A stretch of DNA of 64,000 nt from positions 62,001 to 126,000 of the forward strand of contig NZ_JARGYD010000007.1 of NCBI RefSeq assembly GCF_029168315.1, given 5' to 3'. The position numbers were made by a program, and so were the translations under genes. The first letter of the stretch is position 1, and every line of letters starts with the position of its first letter. The notes beneath the pieces were generated by a model, which saw only the letters and a list, made by a program, of their open reading frames with translations, had not been told where the DNA came from and did no database searches. Shown piece by piece: positions 9,368 to 17,546 of this stretch. The stretch is from Psychromarinibacter halotolerans. GTDB lineage: Bacteria > Pseudomonadota > Alphaproteobacteria > Rhodobacterales > Rhodobacteraceae.

Positions 9368-10258
9368 TCAGGCGACGCTGCGCAGGGGAACCGCGGTGGA
9401 TTGGTGCAGGGCGGCGTCAATCTCTGCCCGCAGGTCCGGGCGGTCCTGCGCATAGGCGATGTTCGCCTGCAGGAACCCGGCAACCGACCCGCAATCGAAG
9501 CGTTCGCCGTCGAACCGGAAGCCAGAGACCGGCAGACGGCCTGCGTCGGCGGTGATCGCGTCGGTCAGTTGGACCTCTCCTCCGGCGCCGGGCGCCTGCA
9601 CGCGCAGCCGGTCGAACACGACCGGATCAAGGATGTAGCGGCCCACAACGGCAAGACGCGACGGCGCATCCTCGGGCGCGGGTTTCTCGACCAGTCCGCG
9701 CGCCCGGGCGATACGGCCCTGCCGGGACGACACGTCGAGGATGCCGTAAGAGCTTACCGCCTGCGGCGCGACTTCCATCGCGGCGACAAGGTGGCCGCCG
9801 GTGTGCGCATGCGCCTCGACCATCTGCGACAGGCACCCTTTCGGCGCACGGATCACGTCGTCGGGCAGCAGCACCGCGAAGGGACGGTTGCCGACCGCAC
9901 TGGCCGCAAGACCGACCGCATGGCCCAGACCCAGCGGGGCGTGCTGGCGGATGAAGCTGCGGGCACGGCGCGGCAGACAGCCGTGGCGGATCGCGTTCAG
10001 CGGTCCCGTCTTGCCGGCCTGTTGCAGCCGGGCCTCTAGCTCTGGCACGGGATCGAAATGGCGTTCCAGCGCCGCCTTGCCGTCCGAAGAGATGAACACG
10101 AATTCCTCGATCCCGGCGTCGCGCGCCTCGTCGACGGCGTACTCGATCAGCGGACGGTCAACGAGCGGCAGCATCTCTTTCGGGACCGACTTGGTCGCGG
10201 GCAGAAAGCGGGTGCCAAGGCCCGCGACGGGGAAGACGGCGACTTTTACATGGGTCAT
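9368..10258 (-). CDS. galU: UTP-glucose-1-phosphate uridylyltransferase
   Basis: A 296-residue enzyme that makes UDP-glucose from UTP and glucose-1-phosphate, supplying sugar donors for the exopolysaccharide. The signature GLGTRFLPATKSVPKEMLPL is near the N-terminus, followed by the sugar-phosphate region LVEKP and GRYILDPVVF. ATG 10258 is preferred over the in-frame start at 10285 because AAGGAG sits 9 bases upstream of it. It lies 23 bp downstream of the wecG-phosphoglycosyltransferase gene and is the second gene of that minus-strand unit. Since galU is normally a housekeeping gene, a second copy elsewhere in the genome is plausible. Confidence 0.93.
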   Translation of the reverse strand: MTHVKVAVFPVAGLGTRFLPATKSVPKEMLPLVDRPLIEYAVDEARDAGIEEFVFISSDGKAALERHFDPVPELEARLQQAGKTGPLNAIRHGCLPRRARSFIRQHAPLGLGHAVGLAASAVGNRPFAVLLPDDVIRAPKGCLSQMVEAHAHTGGHLVAAMEVAPQAVSSYGILDVSSRQGRIARARGLVEKPAPEDAPSRLAVVGRYILDPVVFDRLRVQAPGAGGEVQLTDAITADAGRLPVSGFRFDGERFDCGSVAGFLQANIAYAQDRPDLRAEIDAALHQSTAVPLRSVA

Positions 10259-10281
10259 TTCAAAACTCCTTGAACTTTGGG

Positions 10282-11688
10282 TCAATAGGCGCCGCGGCCG
10301 CCAAGGACGGCGCGGAAGGTCATGGTGATCAGAAGCAGGTCCAACAGGACGGTGCGCGAGCGGGCATAGGCAAGATCCATGTCGATCATCTTGTCGAACC
10401 CTATCTCGGCCCGGCCGGACACCTGCCAGACACCGGTCAGGCCCGGCCGCACGGCCAGACGGCCCAGCGCACGCGCGGGATAGGCCGCGACCTCTTCCGG
10501 CAGCGCGGGGCGCGGGCCGACGATGGACATCTCGCCGCGCAGCACGTTGAGGATCTGCGGCAGTTCGTCGATCGAAAAGCGGCGCAGCAGGCGGCCGACG
10601 CGGGTGACGCGCGGATCCTTGCGCGACTTGAAACAGACGCCTGCGCGATCCGACTGCGCCAGAAGCGCGGCGCGGCGCAGCTCGGCGTCGATCTGCATCG
10701 AGCGGAACTTGAACATCGTGAACGGGACACCGTCCTTGCCGACGCGGGTTTGGCGGAACAGCACCGGGCCGCGGCTGTCCAGCTTGATGGCAAGGCCCAG
10801 CAACAGCAGCAACGGTGCAAGCATCACAAGGGCAGAGCCGGCGAAACCAAGGTCAAGCATCCGCCGTAGGACCGTGTCGCGGTCTGCCTTGCCGGCCGCG
10901 GCTTTCGCGGCATGGGCAAGAAAGGTGGCATTGCCGACGATGTAGCGCCCGGCCATGCGGCGCGGTTCCATCGCCAGCCGCCAGATCCATTCACACTTGA
11001 CCTTGCGCACGGCGAGCGGCGCGCGCGCCACCCGGCCCGAGAGGAAATCGAACAGCGCCCCGACGCCCAAGGTGATGCGGGCATCCAGACGGTGCGCGTT
11101 GCGGGCAAGCCAAAGGTCCTGCTTCGGAACGCCCATCGCGACCAACAGGATATCCGGCCGGGCTGCGTTGATCGCGGAGATCGCGGCACGCTCATCCACC
11201 ATGCCGCCGAACCCGTCCCGGGTGCCGACGACGCGCAGGCCGGGGATCTTGAGGCAAAGCGCATCGGCGGCCCCGTCGGCGACACCGGGCTGGCCACCCA
11301 GCAGGAACACGGTCAGACCGCGGGCCGCAGCCTGCCGCAGCAGCGCCGGGGTGAAATCGGTGCCGTTCAGGTTCGCGACGAACCGGCGGCCCTGCATCTT
11401 GCCCGCAAGCTCTACGCCGATCCCGTCCGGCAGGACCATGTCCGCCGTCGCAAGCGCATCGTGGTAAGCGGTGTCGCGGCGGGCCACGTTCGCGCAATGC
11501 GCGTTCAGAAAGGCCACGCGGCTGCGGCGGCCGGGGATCAGCAGTTCGTCGATGACGGCCTGCGTGTCGGCGGACACGACATCAAGGCCGAACAGGGTGA
11601 TCCTGTCGATACCGCGCGCCAGGGCGGCGGGTACGGTCGGGGCGGGGCGGTCGGTGAAACCGGCAAGGGCGTGGTGGGCGAAAGTCAT
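10282..11688 (-). CDS. WecG/TagA/CpsF glycosyltransferase fused to a monotopic sugar-phosphate transferase
   Basis: A 468-residue two-domain protein. Residues ~30-240 are a GT26 (WecG/TagA) domain with FLNAHCANVARRD, LPDGIGVE, the LLGG strand and the VAMGVPKQDLWL loop. Residues ~270-468 are a bacterial sugar transferase (polyprenol-phosphate phosphoglycosyltransferase): a single membrane segment LVMLAPLLLLLGLAI, GPVLFRQTRVGKDGVPF, FKFRSM, and the catalytic-region SIDELPQILNVLRGEMSIVG and RPGLTGVWQVSGR. The N-terminal multi-helix region of WbaP is missing, so the second half is of the short PglC type. The fusion would couple transfer of the first sugar-phosphate to undecaprenyl phosphate with addition of the second sugar. 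It is first in the operon with galU, behind palindrome site 3. Confidence 0.92.
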   Translation of the reverse strand: MTFAHHALAGFTDRPAPTVPAALARGIDRITLFGLDVVSADTQAVIDELLIPGRRSRVAFLNAHCANVARRDTAYHDALATADMVLPDGIGVELAGKMQGRRFVANLNGTDFTPALLRQAAARGLTVFLLGGQPGVADGAADALCLKIPGLRVVGTRDGFGGMVDERAAISAINAARPDILLVAMGVPKQDLWLARNAHRLDARITLGVGALFDFLSGRVARAPLAVRKVKCEWIWRLAMEPRRMAGRYIVGNATFLAHAAKAAAGKADRDTVLRRMLDLGFAGSALVMLAPLLLLLGLAIKLDSRGPVLFRQTRVGKDGVPFTMFKFRSMQIDAELRRAALLAQSDRAGVCFKSRKDPRVTRVGRLLRRFSIDELPQILNVLRGEMSIVGPRPALPEEVAAYPARALGRLAVRPGLTGVWQVSGRAEIGFDKMIDMDLAYARSRTVLLDLLLITMTFRAVLGGRGAY

Positions 11689-11851
11689 CGGCGCAGTCCT
11701 TCAATTTGTCTGCCCCCGGCTTGCCCGACGCGGCCCTTTCCGGGCAACGAAACGGCCGGACAGGTCCCGCCCTCGGTGGTATTAGCCATTGTTCTTTCAG
11801 AGGAATCCGCTGCCCAACCGGCACATCCCCGCCCCGCCCGGACAGCGCGGC

Positions 11852-11869
11852 ACTATCCGAACGGATGGG
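11852..11869. promoter_or_regulatory. exopolysaccharide-locus palindrome, site 3
   Basis: ACTATCCG-AA-CGGATGGG deviates from the consensus at one base in each arm. It is the only structured element I see in the 352-bp divergent intergenic region 11689-12040, between the wecG-fusion gene (164 bp away) and the luxR-type gene (172 bp away). Inferred operator for both directions. Confidence 0.65.
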
Positions 11870-12040
11870 TGCGTTAACCGGTATTGCCCTTCATTCGCCG
11901 CATTGGCGTGGTGTAGGTTCTGTCCGATTTCCGGAATGATTTCGGATGCGGACACCCTGAAGATTATGCGTGCCGGGCTTTTCTGGTAAGACTTGCATGA
12001 AGGTGTCCTCACCGCCGGTTTGGACGAGTTTGGAGGGACC

Positions 12041-12652
12041 ATGCGCATACTCATCGCCGACGACCATGATCTGCTGCGCGACACTCTCTCGATGTTCTTC
12101 GAGTCCGAAGAGGGCATCGAAACCGACACCGCCACCAACCTTGAAGAGGCGGTCGGCAAGGTCACCGCGGCGCCCTACGATCTTGTGCTGCTGGACTACA
12201 CCATGCCCGGCATGAACGGGCTGGAGGGTCTTGAGCGGGTGCTGGGCATGGACGGCGGCCACCGTGCCGCGCTGATCTCTGGCACGGCCAGCCGCGAGGT
12301 GGCCGAGGCCGCGCTTGCCGCCGGGGCTGCCGGGTTCCTGCCCAAGACGCTGTCCGCGCGTTCGCTGGTCAATGCGATCCGGTTCATGGCGATGGGCGAA
12401 CAATATGCCCCGCTCGACTTCATGCGCGCCGCCGAGGAAGAACCGACGCACCCGCTGGCCGAGAAGCTGTCGCGGCGCGAGCACGAGGTTCTGAAGGGCC
12501 TGACCGAGGGCAAGTCCAACAAGGAAATCGCCCGCGATCTCGACATCCGCGAGCCGACGGTCAAGCTGCACGTCAAGACGCTGTACCGCAAGATCGGCGC
12601 CGCCAACCGGACGCAGGCCGCGATGATCGCCAAGGACGAGGGGCTGTTCTGA
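12041..12652 (+). CDS. LuxR/NarL-family response regulator
   Basis: A 203-residue protein. The receiver domain (1-~120) has DDH at 7-9, the phospho-acceptor Asp52 in LLDYTMPGMNG, and the conserved Lys in FLPKTLS. The C-terminal LuxR helix-turn-helix (~140-200) reads LSRREHEVLKGLTEGKSNKEI and continues with the recognition helix EPTVKLHVKTLYRKIG. ATG 12041 is set by GGAGGG at 12032; an in-frame ATG at 11993 would add 16 unrelated residues. It is flanked by locus palindromes on both sides (11852 and 12653), the arrangement expected for an autoregulated activator. It is the only orphan receiver in the locus and so the likely target of the Hpt of the kinase at 6149-8713. Direct binding to the palindromes is inference. 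Confidence 0.92.
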   Translation: MRILIADDHDLLRDTLSMFFESEEGIETDTATNLEEAVGKVTAAPYDLVLLDYTMPGMNGLEGLERVLGMDGGHRAALISGTASREVAEAALAAGAAGFLPKTLSARSLVNAIRFMAMGEQYAPLDFMRAAEEEPTHPLAEKLSRREHEVLKGLTEGKSNKEIARDLDIREPTVKLHVKTLYRKIGAANRTQAAMIAKDEGLF

Positions 12653-12670
12653 CCTATCCGTCCGGATAGG
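12653..12670. promoter_or_regulatory. exopolysaccharide-locus palindrome, site 4
   Basis: CCTATCCG-TC-CGGATAGG has perfect 8-base arms. It begins immediately after the stop codon of the LuxR-type gene and lies 92 bp upstream of the wzz-like start, in the only gap between these two same-strand genes. It implies that wzz-wzy has its own promoter. Confidence 0.75.
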
Positions 12671-12761
12671 CCGATCTGCACCGATGCGACCGGCGGCGAT
12701 CCCGCCGCGCGCAAGCCTTCGGATGCAGGGACAGATAGGACACGGGCAAGGAGATTTGCCC

Positions 12762-14231
12762 ATGCCCCAGATTGCCAAGACCCCCCTTAAAGTTCCCGCC
12801 CTCATGCGGCTGCCCCTGCGCCAGCTGTCCTTCGCCCGCCTGCTGCGCGGCGGACGGCTGGGCGACCTTGGCCGTCTGCCCCGGTACGCCGGGATCTTCG
12901 CGGTCGGCGCGGTGTGCATCTGGGCACCGATCTACGGCTATCTGTCGACCGCACCGCTGCGATACACCTCGTCGTTTTCGCTGATCCTGCCGGGCTCTGG
13001 GGCGTCCGCCTCGGTCAACCTCGACAGCATCGGTCAGGCGTCGTCCTTCGCGAACTCTCCATTCGCCAGTTCCTCGGTCAGCCCGACCGAGACCTACAAG
13101 CGCCTGCTGGCCGCCGAACGCATCGTCGTCGCCGCCGCCCAGACGATGTCGATGCAGCGGCGCGATTTCGGCCAGCCAAGGGTCGAGCTTGTCGACCAGA
13201 CCGGCCTGATCCACGTTTCCATCGTCGGCGGCGCGCCCGAGGATGCCCGCGCACGGGGCGAGGCGCTGCTGGCGTCCTTCTTCGCCGAGATCGAAGCGTT
13301 GCGCGCCGACGAGGCGACGACCCGCGAAATCAGCGCCGGTGCCGCGATCGAGGAATATCGCAACTCGGTCCTTGCCACCCGCGAAGAGATTTCCCGCCTG
13401 CAACGCGACAACGGCCTGATCTCGACCAGCCAGTACGAGGCGCTTGTCGCCGAGACCGACGCGCTGGCCCAGCGCGTGCGCGACCTTGATGCGACGCTGC
13501 AGGACCGCACCAACGCGGTGCGGGCGCTGGAAAGCTCTTTGGGCCTGACCCCGCGCCTGGCCGCCGCCGCACTGCGCCTGCACGCGGACATCGAATTCGC
13601 GGCGTTGGTCAAAGAGATGTCCGAACGCGCCGCCGACCTGTCGCAGGCCCGCTCGAAATACGGCGAGGCCCATCCAGAGGTCCTGACCGCGCGCGAGGGC
13701 CACGAGGCCGCCAGCGCCGAGGCACGCCGCCGTGCCACGATGCTGACCGGCCTGACCGATGCGGAACTGTCGGCGCTGGACCTGTCCCACGTCGGCAACC
13801 GCGCCGCCCTGCTCAGCGATCTTGTCACCTACGAAGCACAACGCGCCGGTCTGGCCGCAGAGCTTGGGGCCTTGACCGAACGGCTTCGGACTGCCGAAGC
13901 GCGGCGTGTCGAACTGATCGAGCCCGCGGCCCGGCTGGAAGATCTTCAGCGTGATTTCGCGGTGGCCGAAGCCGTCTTCGCCTCGGCGATGGCGCGGTCG
14001 CAGACCACCAAGACCGACCTTTATGCGTCGTACCCGCTGGTTCAGGTGCTGGAAGACCCAAGCCTGCCGGTCGACCCGACCTCGCCCAAGCGCAAGCTGG
14101 CCGCCGCCGCCGGGATCGCGGCCACGGTGTTCCTGCTGATCGGTCTGACGCTTGGCTGGATCCGCCGCCCGCTGATTGACCGGCTGCTGGCCAAGGATGA
14201 CCATGACCTCGTGATGGTCCCCGCGGAATGA
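12762..14231 (+). CDS. polysaccharide co-polymerase, Wzz/GumC-type chain-length determinant
   Basis: A 489-residue inner-membrane protein. ATG 12762 is chosen for AAGGAG at 12748-12753; the frame is open back to 12684 without homologous sequence. The first membrane helix is around residues 42-62 (IFAVGAVCIWAPIYGYLS). A long periplasmic region (~65-445), rich in Glu/Arg/Ala heptads, gives the coiled coil of PCP-2 proteins. The second helix is at ~452-472, after the Pro-rich LPVDPTSPKRK that precedes TM2 in this family. There is no C-terminal tyrosine kinase domain and none is encoded nearby. It would set chain length and connect Wzy to the export channel. It overlaps the next gene by ATGA. Confidence 0.88.
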   Translation: MPQIAKTPLKVPALMRLPLRQLSFARLLRGGRLGDLGRLPRYAGIFAVGAVCIWAPIYGYLSTAPLRYTSSFSLILPGSGASASVNLDSIGQASSFANSPFASSSVSPTETYKRLLAAERIVVAAAQTMSMQRRDFGQPRVELVDQTGLIHVSIVGGAPEDARARGEALLASFFAEIEALRADEATTREISAGAAIEEYRNSVLATREEISRLQRDNGLISTSQYEALVAETDALAQRVRDLDATLQDRTNAVRALESSLGLTPRLAAAALRLHADIEFAALVKEMSERAADLSQARSKYGEAHPEVLTAREGHEAASAEARRRATMLTGLTDAELSALDLSHVGNRAALLSDLVTYEAQRAGLAAELGALTERLRTAEARRVELIEPAARLEDLQRDFAVAEAVFASAMARSQTTKTDLYASYPLVQVLEDPSLPVDPTSPKRKLAAAAGIAATVFLLIGLTLGWIRRPLIDRLLAKDDHDLVMVPAE

Positions 14232-15523
14232 GCCGCGCGCCCGACATCCTGCCCCAAAACCCGGCAGAGGCGCTGGTGCTGAAGACGCTGCGCCTGACGT
14301 GGCCCTTTTACTTCGTCGGCGCTCTGTACGTCGTCGGGCCCGTTCTGGCATGGGTGCTGGGCGGGCTGGCCGCCCTGTCGCTTTACCTTGGCCTTGCGAT
14401 CCGCCCCGACCTGCGCCCGCGCGGGCCGATCCCGCCGGTCGTTTGGGCTTGGATCGCAGGGATGGCGGTGATGCTGGTCGCACTGTGGGTGGGGCACTTG
14501 GACTGGGGGCTTGGGCTGAAACAGACGATCAAGTCCTCGATCGGATGGGCGAAAGGCTGGGCACTGCTGGCGCTGTTCCCGTTCGTGGGCGCGGTGCTGC
14601 CGATCCGGCGCGAGATCCTGATCCGGGGACAGTGCCATATCGGGCTGTGGACGCTGGTGCTGCTGCCCATCCTGATCGCCGCCCCCTACGCCGGGCTTCC
14701 GGAGCGTATCTTCACCTCGCCGCTGAAAGCCGTCGGAGGGCCGGGACCGGAATATTTCTCAGTCTATTTCTTCACCTGGGACCCGGCAAGCTGGACCCCG
14801 CGCTGGCAGTTCTACGCCCCTTGGTCGCCCTTCGCGGCACTGCTGGGCGTGGTGCAGGTCTGCTTCGCGCTAGAGGAAAAGAACATCCGCTGGCGGACCA
14901 TCGGGCTTGCCGCAGGCGCCGCCATGATCCTGTTCTCGAAATCGCGCATGGGGCTGGTGGGCCTTGTCGCCTGCACCGTCGGACCGCGCTTGCTTCCGTT
15001 GATGCTGCGCGGCTGGGCATGGACGGCACTGGCGGCGGCGACAGCATCTCTGGCGGTGTTCGGCGCGGCGCTGGCGCAGGCCGGCAAGGATGCGGTCGCC
15101 ACCTTCAAAGGCGCGCGCGCCGACAGCACCCGCGTGCGCGAGACGCTGCAGCGGATCGCCGGAGAGCGGTGGCGGAACGAGGCGTTCTGGTTCGGCCACG
15201 GCACCGTGCACCCCGGGCCGCACCTTGTCGAATATATGCCCATTGGCAGTCACCACACGTGGTGGGGGCTGTTGTTCGTGAAAGGCTTGGTCGGGATGCT
15301 TGCGCTGCTGGTGCCGTTGCTGTGGCAGACGCTGATCGCGCTGGTCGATGCCACTCGGTCGAAACGCGGGCATCTGCCGCTGGGGATCGTGATGACGATG
15401 GTGCTGCTGTCGTTCGGCGAGAACATCGAGATCGAGGCCTACATGCTTTGGCCCGGGCTGATGATCCTTGGCATTCACGCGTCCGAGGTTGCGTCAGATC
15501 GCCAAGCGCAAGGGCCCGCCTGA
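14228..15523 (+). CDS. O-antigen polymerase/ligase-like membrane protein (Wzy-type)
   Basis: A 431-residue polytopic protein with about 10-11 hydrophobic segments and one large extracytoplasmic loop (roughly residues 270-340). That loop contains an Arg-rich helix and the GHGTVHPGPHLVEYMPIGSHH motif typical of Wzy_C/WaaL-type polymerases and ligases, whose conserved loop Arg and His act on the polyprenyl-linked donor. Its start overlaps the wzz stop (ATGA 14228-14231), so the two are translationally coupled. Its position as the last locus gene and the presence of flippase, Wzz and Wza partners favour a polymerase over a ligase. Family assignment rests on topology and the loop, as is usual for these divergent proteins. 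Confidence 0.8.
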   Translation: MSRAPDILPQNPAEALVLKTLRLTWPFYFVGALYVVGPVLAWVLGGLAALSLYLGLAIRPDLRPRGPIPPVVWAWIAGMAVMLVALWVGHLDWGLGLKQTIKSSIGWAKGWALLALFPFVGAVLPIRREILIRGQCHIGLWTLVLLPILIAAPYAGLPERIFTSPLKAVGGPGPEYFSVYFFTWDPASWTPRWQFYAPWSPFAALLGVVQVCFALEEKNIRWRTIGLAAGAAMILFSKSRMGLVGLVACTVGPRLLPLMLRGWAWTALAAATASLAVFGAALAQAGKDAVATFKGARADSTRVRETLQRIAGERWRNEAFWFGHGTVHPGPHLVEYMPIGSHHTWWGLLFVKGLVGMLALLVPLLWQTLIALVDATRSKRGHLPLGIVMTMVLLSFGENIEIEAYMLWPGLMILGIHASEVASDRQAQGPA

Positions 15524-15556
15524 CCAAGGCGCGCCGACGTCAGGGCCCCGGCGCGG

Positions 15557-16453
15557 CTACCAGACCCCGCCGCCAAGAAACAGGACGCTCATCCAGATGA
15601 CGAAGCCGCCAGCCAGGATCTGAAGCGCGGGTCCGATCCGTGCAGCCGCCCCGAACCGGCTGGCCGACGCCTGCCCCATGCCACGGGCTGCGATGCTGGA
15701 CACGGCGACAAGGCCGGTCAGCGTCGCGGTGCCAAGCCCCATGACGATCACGGCGGCGGCGCCCGCGGCGCGGATGTCCATCTGCCACGCGATCACCAGC
15801 AAGAAGATCGCGCCGGTGCAGGGGCGGACCGCGATGCTGCCGACAAGCGCCAGCGTTTCGCGCACCGAGCCCAGCGCGGCGACCTCGTCCGGCGTCGGGC
15901 CGTGCGCGTGGCCGCAGCACGCGCCGTCGTGATCGTGATCATGCCCGTGGTCGTGGCCCGACGTTCTCTGCCGGGCAAGGCCGCGCAGTCCGCGCCAGAC
16001 CAGAACGACGCCGATCAGCCCGATCACTAGATAGCTTGCGGGGGCAAGGTAATCTTCCGCCAGCGTCGTCACGCTTTGCGCGGACACCTCCAGCAGCGCG
16101 AAGCCGCCGTACACCAGAAGGATCGCCCACGCCGCCTGCGCAAGGCTGGACAGAACAGCGATGACCAGCAGGCGCGCCATCGACACGCGCGACCCGACGC
16201 CCACGCCTCCGATCAGGTATTTGCCGTGCCCGGGCCCCGCCGCGTGAACGAACCCATAGGCGCCTGCCGCCGTCAAAAGGGCCGCCGTCGCGCCGGGGTT
16301 TCCGGCCCGCAGCCCGCGCACCGCGCCGGCCATCTCGTTCTGGAAAGCCCGTTGCTGTTCGACCGCCCAATGTGCGAGCCCCGACAGGTCCGGCACCATC
16401 AGCAACGCCAGAACGATCAGACCGCAGACACCGATGACAAGGGCTAGTCGCAT
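15557..16453 (-). CDS. NicO-family nickel/cobalt exporter
   Basis: A 298-residue protein with six or seven membrane segments. The N-terminal helix motif GFVHAAGPGHGKYLIGG carries the conserved HxxGPGHGK of NicO/RcnA transporters. A His/Asp-rich cytoplasmic loop around residues 170-185 (HDHGHDHDHDG) is a metal-binding stretch, and later helices carry GSIAVRPCTGAIFLLV. Such proteins move Ni2+, Co2+ or Zn2+ across the inner membrane. The start overlaps the stop of the upstream DUF1007 gene by 10 bases, a pairing seen repeatedly in proteobacteria. The metal and the direction of transport are not decided by sequence. Confidence 0.88.
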   Translation of the reverse strand: MRLALVIGVCGLIVLALLMVPDLSGLAHWAVEQQRAFQNEMAGAVRGLRAGNPGATAALLTAAGAYGFVHAAGPGHGKYLIGGVGVGSRVSMARLLVIAVLSSLAQAAWAILLVYGGFALLEVSAQSVTTLAEDYLAPASYLVIGLIGVVLVWRGLRGLARQRTSGHDHGHDHDHDGACCGHAHGPTPDEVAALGSVRETLALVGSIAVRPCTGAIFLLVIAWQMDIRAAGAAAVIVMGLGTATLTGLVAVSSIAARGMGQASASRFGAAARIGPALQILAGGFVIWMSVLFLGGGVW

Positions 16454-17100
16454 CGCACCACGATCCGGTCGGCGAACAACGCACCGACGTTGGCCAGTTC
16501 GGGCGTTTCCTCGCGACCGAGGCTTGCCAGCGTCTCCGCAAGGTCTTCGGATTCACTATCCGGATCGAAATCCACGACCTGCGCCGAGCAGGCATCCGCA
16601 TCCCCGATAAGCTCGGGCGGGTCCGTGAGTGAGAAGGCGAAGAAATAGGTGGATTCGTGGAACGAGACGTCGATCTCGCGCCCCTGCATGTCCAGCGGCG
16701 TCGACAGCCTGCGGACGAAGGTCAATTGCAGGCGTCCATCCAGCATATGCGCGTCAAGATCGCTGGGCCATTCAAGCGGTATCGCCGCCCCATCCATGAC
16801 CGGATGCGCCGAGCCGTCAAAATCGGCGGGCCATTCGCTTAGCTGCTGCACAAGCGCCAGCCGGTCTTCCTCGTCAAGCTCACCCGCGTCGTTCAGCTCA
16901 AGGCCCTGCGCCGACAGCATGTAGAGCGTTTCGAATTCGTCATAGCGCCACGTGACCTCCAGCGCCTCCAGCGTCGCATCGGGGCCGAACCGGAAATCAA
17001 CGCCGCCGTCGATGAACACATGCGGGTGCGCAGCCGCCTGCCCCGCCAGAAGAAGGCACGCCAACCCCGTCGCTGCGTGAAACGTCTGCCTGCGGAACAT
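16444..17100 (-). CDS. DUF1007 family periplasmic protein, partner of the NicO exporter
   Basis: A 218-residue exported protein. ATG 17100 gives a signal peptide ending near GQAAA and the family opening HPHVFIDGGVDFRF, preceded by GAGG. DUF1007 proteins are periplasmic and their invariant N-terminal HPH motif is a plausible metal ligand; they are nearly always encoded with NicO-type transporters. The C-terminal part is acidic and holds two cysteines. The frame is open upstream to 17271, but that part lacks family similarity. The 262 bp between this gene and the tRNA were examined for a cobalamin riboswitch and none was recognised. Confidence 0.82.
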   Translation of the reverse strand: MFRRQTFHAATGLACLLLAGQAAAHPHVFIDGGVDFRFGPDATLEALEVTWRYDEFETLYMLSAQGLELNDAGELDEEDRLALVQQLSEWPADFDGSAHPVMDGAAIPLEWPSDLDAHMLDGRLQLTFVRRLSTPLDMQGREIDVSFHESTYFFAFSLTDPPELIGDADACSAQVVDFDPDSESEDLAETLASLGREETPELANVGALFADRIVVRCD

Positions 17101-17362
17101 TGACGTCAAACCTCGTCCTCCGGGTCGTGCCCCAGCAGAAGCATCGCTGTCCTCGACCTTGGGCGACCCGTGCAACAGTCCGGCCCGTGGGATCTTTGGC
17201 AAGGGGGTGCCACGCAACGTGATTGGTGTGCAAGTGGGTACGGCGAGGATGCAAGGCAGGCCGTTCGACAACGCAATAACTTATGTCGAGAATACCGCGC
17301 GCCTAAGGGGCCGCCCGTCATGCGCCGCGCAATCCAATTCTTTGCGTCGCAAACCCCAAATC

Positions 17363-17439
17363 TGGCGATCCCTCGAGGACTCGAACCCCGAACCTGCTGA
17401 TTAGAAGTCAGCTGCTCTATCCAGTTGAGCTAAGGGACC
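17363..17439 (-). tRNA. tRNA-Arg (anticodon UCU)
   Basis: On the minus strand a 77-nt cloverleaf can be folded. The acceptor arms GGTCCCT and AGGGATC pair with one G-U. The D-loop GCTCAACTGGATAGAGC, anticodon stem-loop CTGACTTCTAATCAG with anticodon TCT, and T-arm CGGGGTTCGAGTCCTCG are all standard, and the 3' CCA is encoded. It reads the rare AGA/AGG arginine codons, which are little used in this GC-rich genome. Confidence 0.95.
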
Positions 17440-17546
17440 GCTGACCACGTTCTGCGACACGGGGCGCGGCAGATCAAGCCGCCTTGCGCGGGGGGACGGT
17501 CGAAGATGGCGGGGCGTTGCAGAGGGCTGATGCCGGCTCTGGCCGA

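Noticed and set aside
10912..11877. Long plus-strand ORF opposite the wecG-fusion gene
   Set aside because: It is antisense to a gene with clear domains, is Arg/Gly-rich and lacks a ribosome site; GC-rich genomes produce many such shadow frames.
16561..16576. ACTATCCGGAT inside the DUF1007 gene as a fifth exopolysaccharide palindrome
   Set aside because: The arms overlap without the 2-base centre and the match lies within coding sequence.
17101..17362. Cobalamin or nickel riboswitch upstream of the DUF1007-NicO pair
   Set aside because: The B12-box core and the conserved GCCACTG segment were not found, and no NikR- or Zur-like palindrome is convincing.
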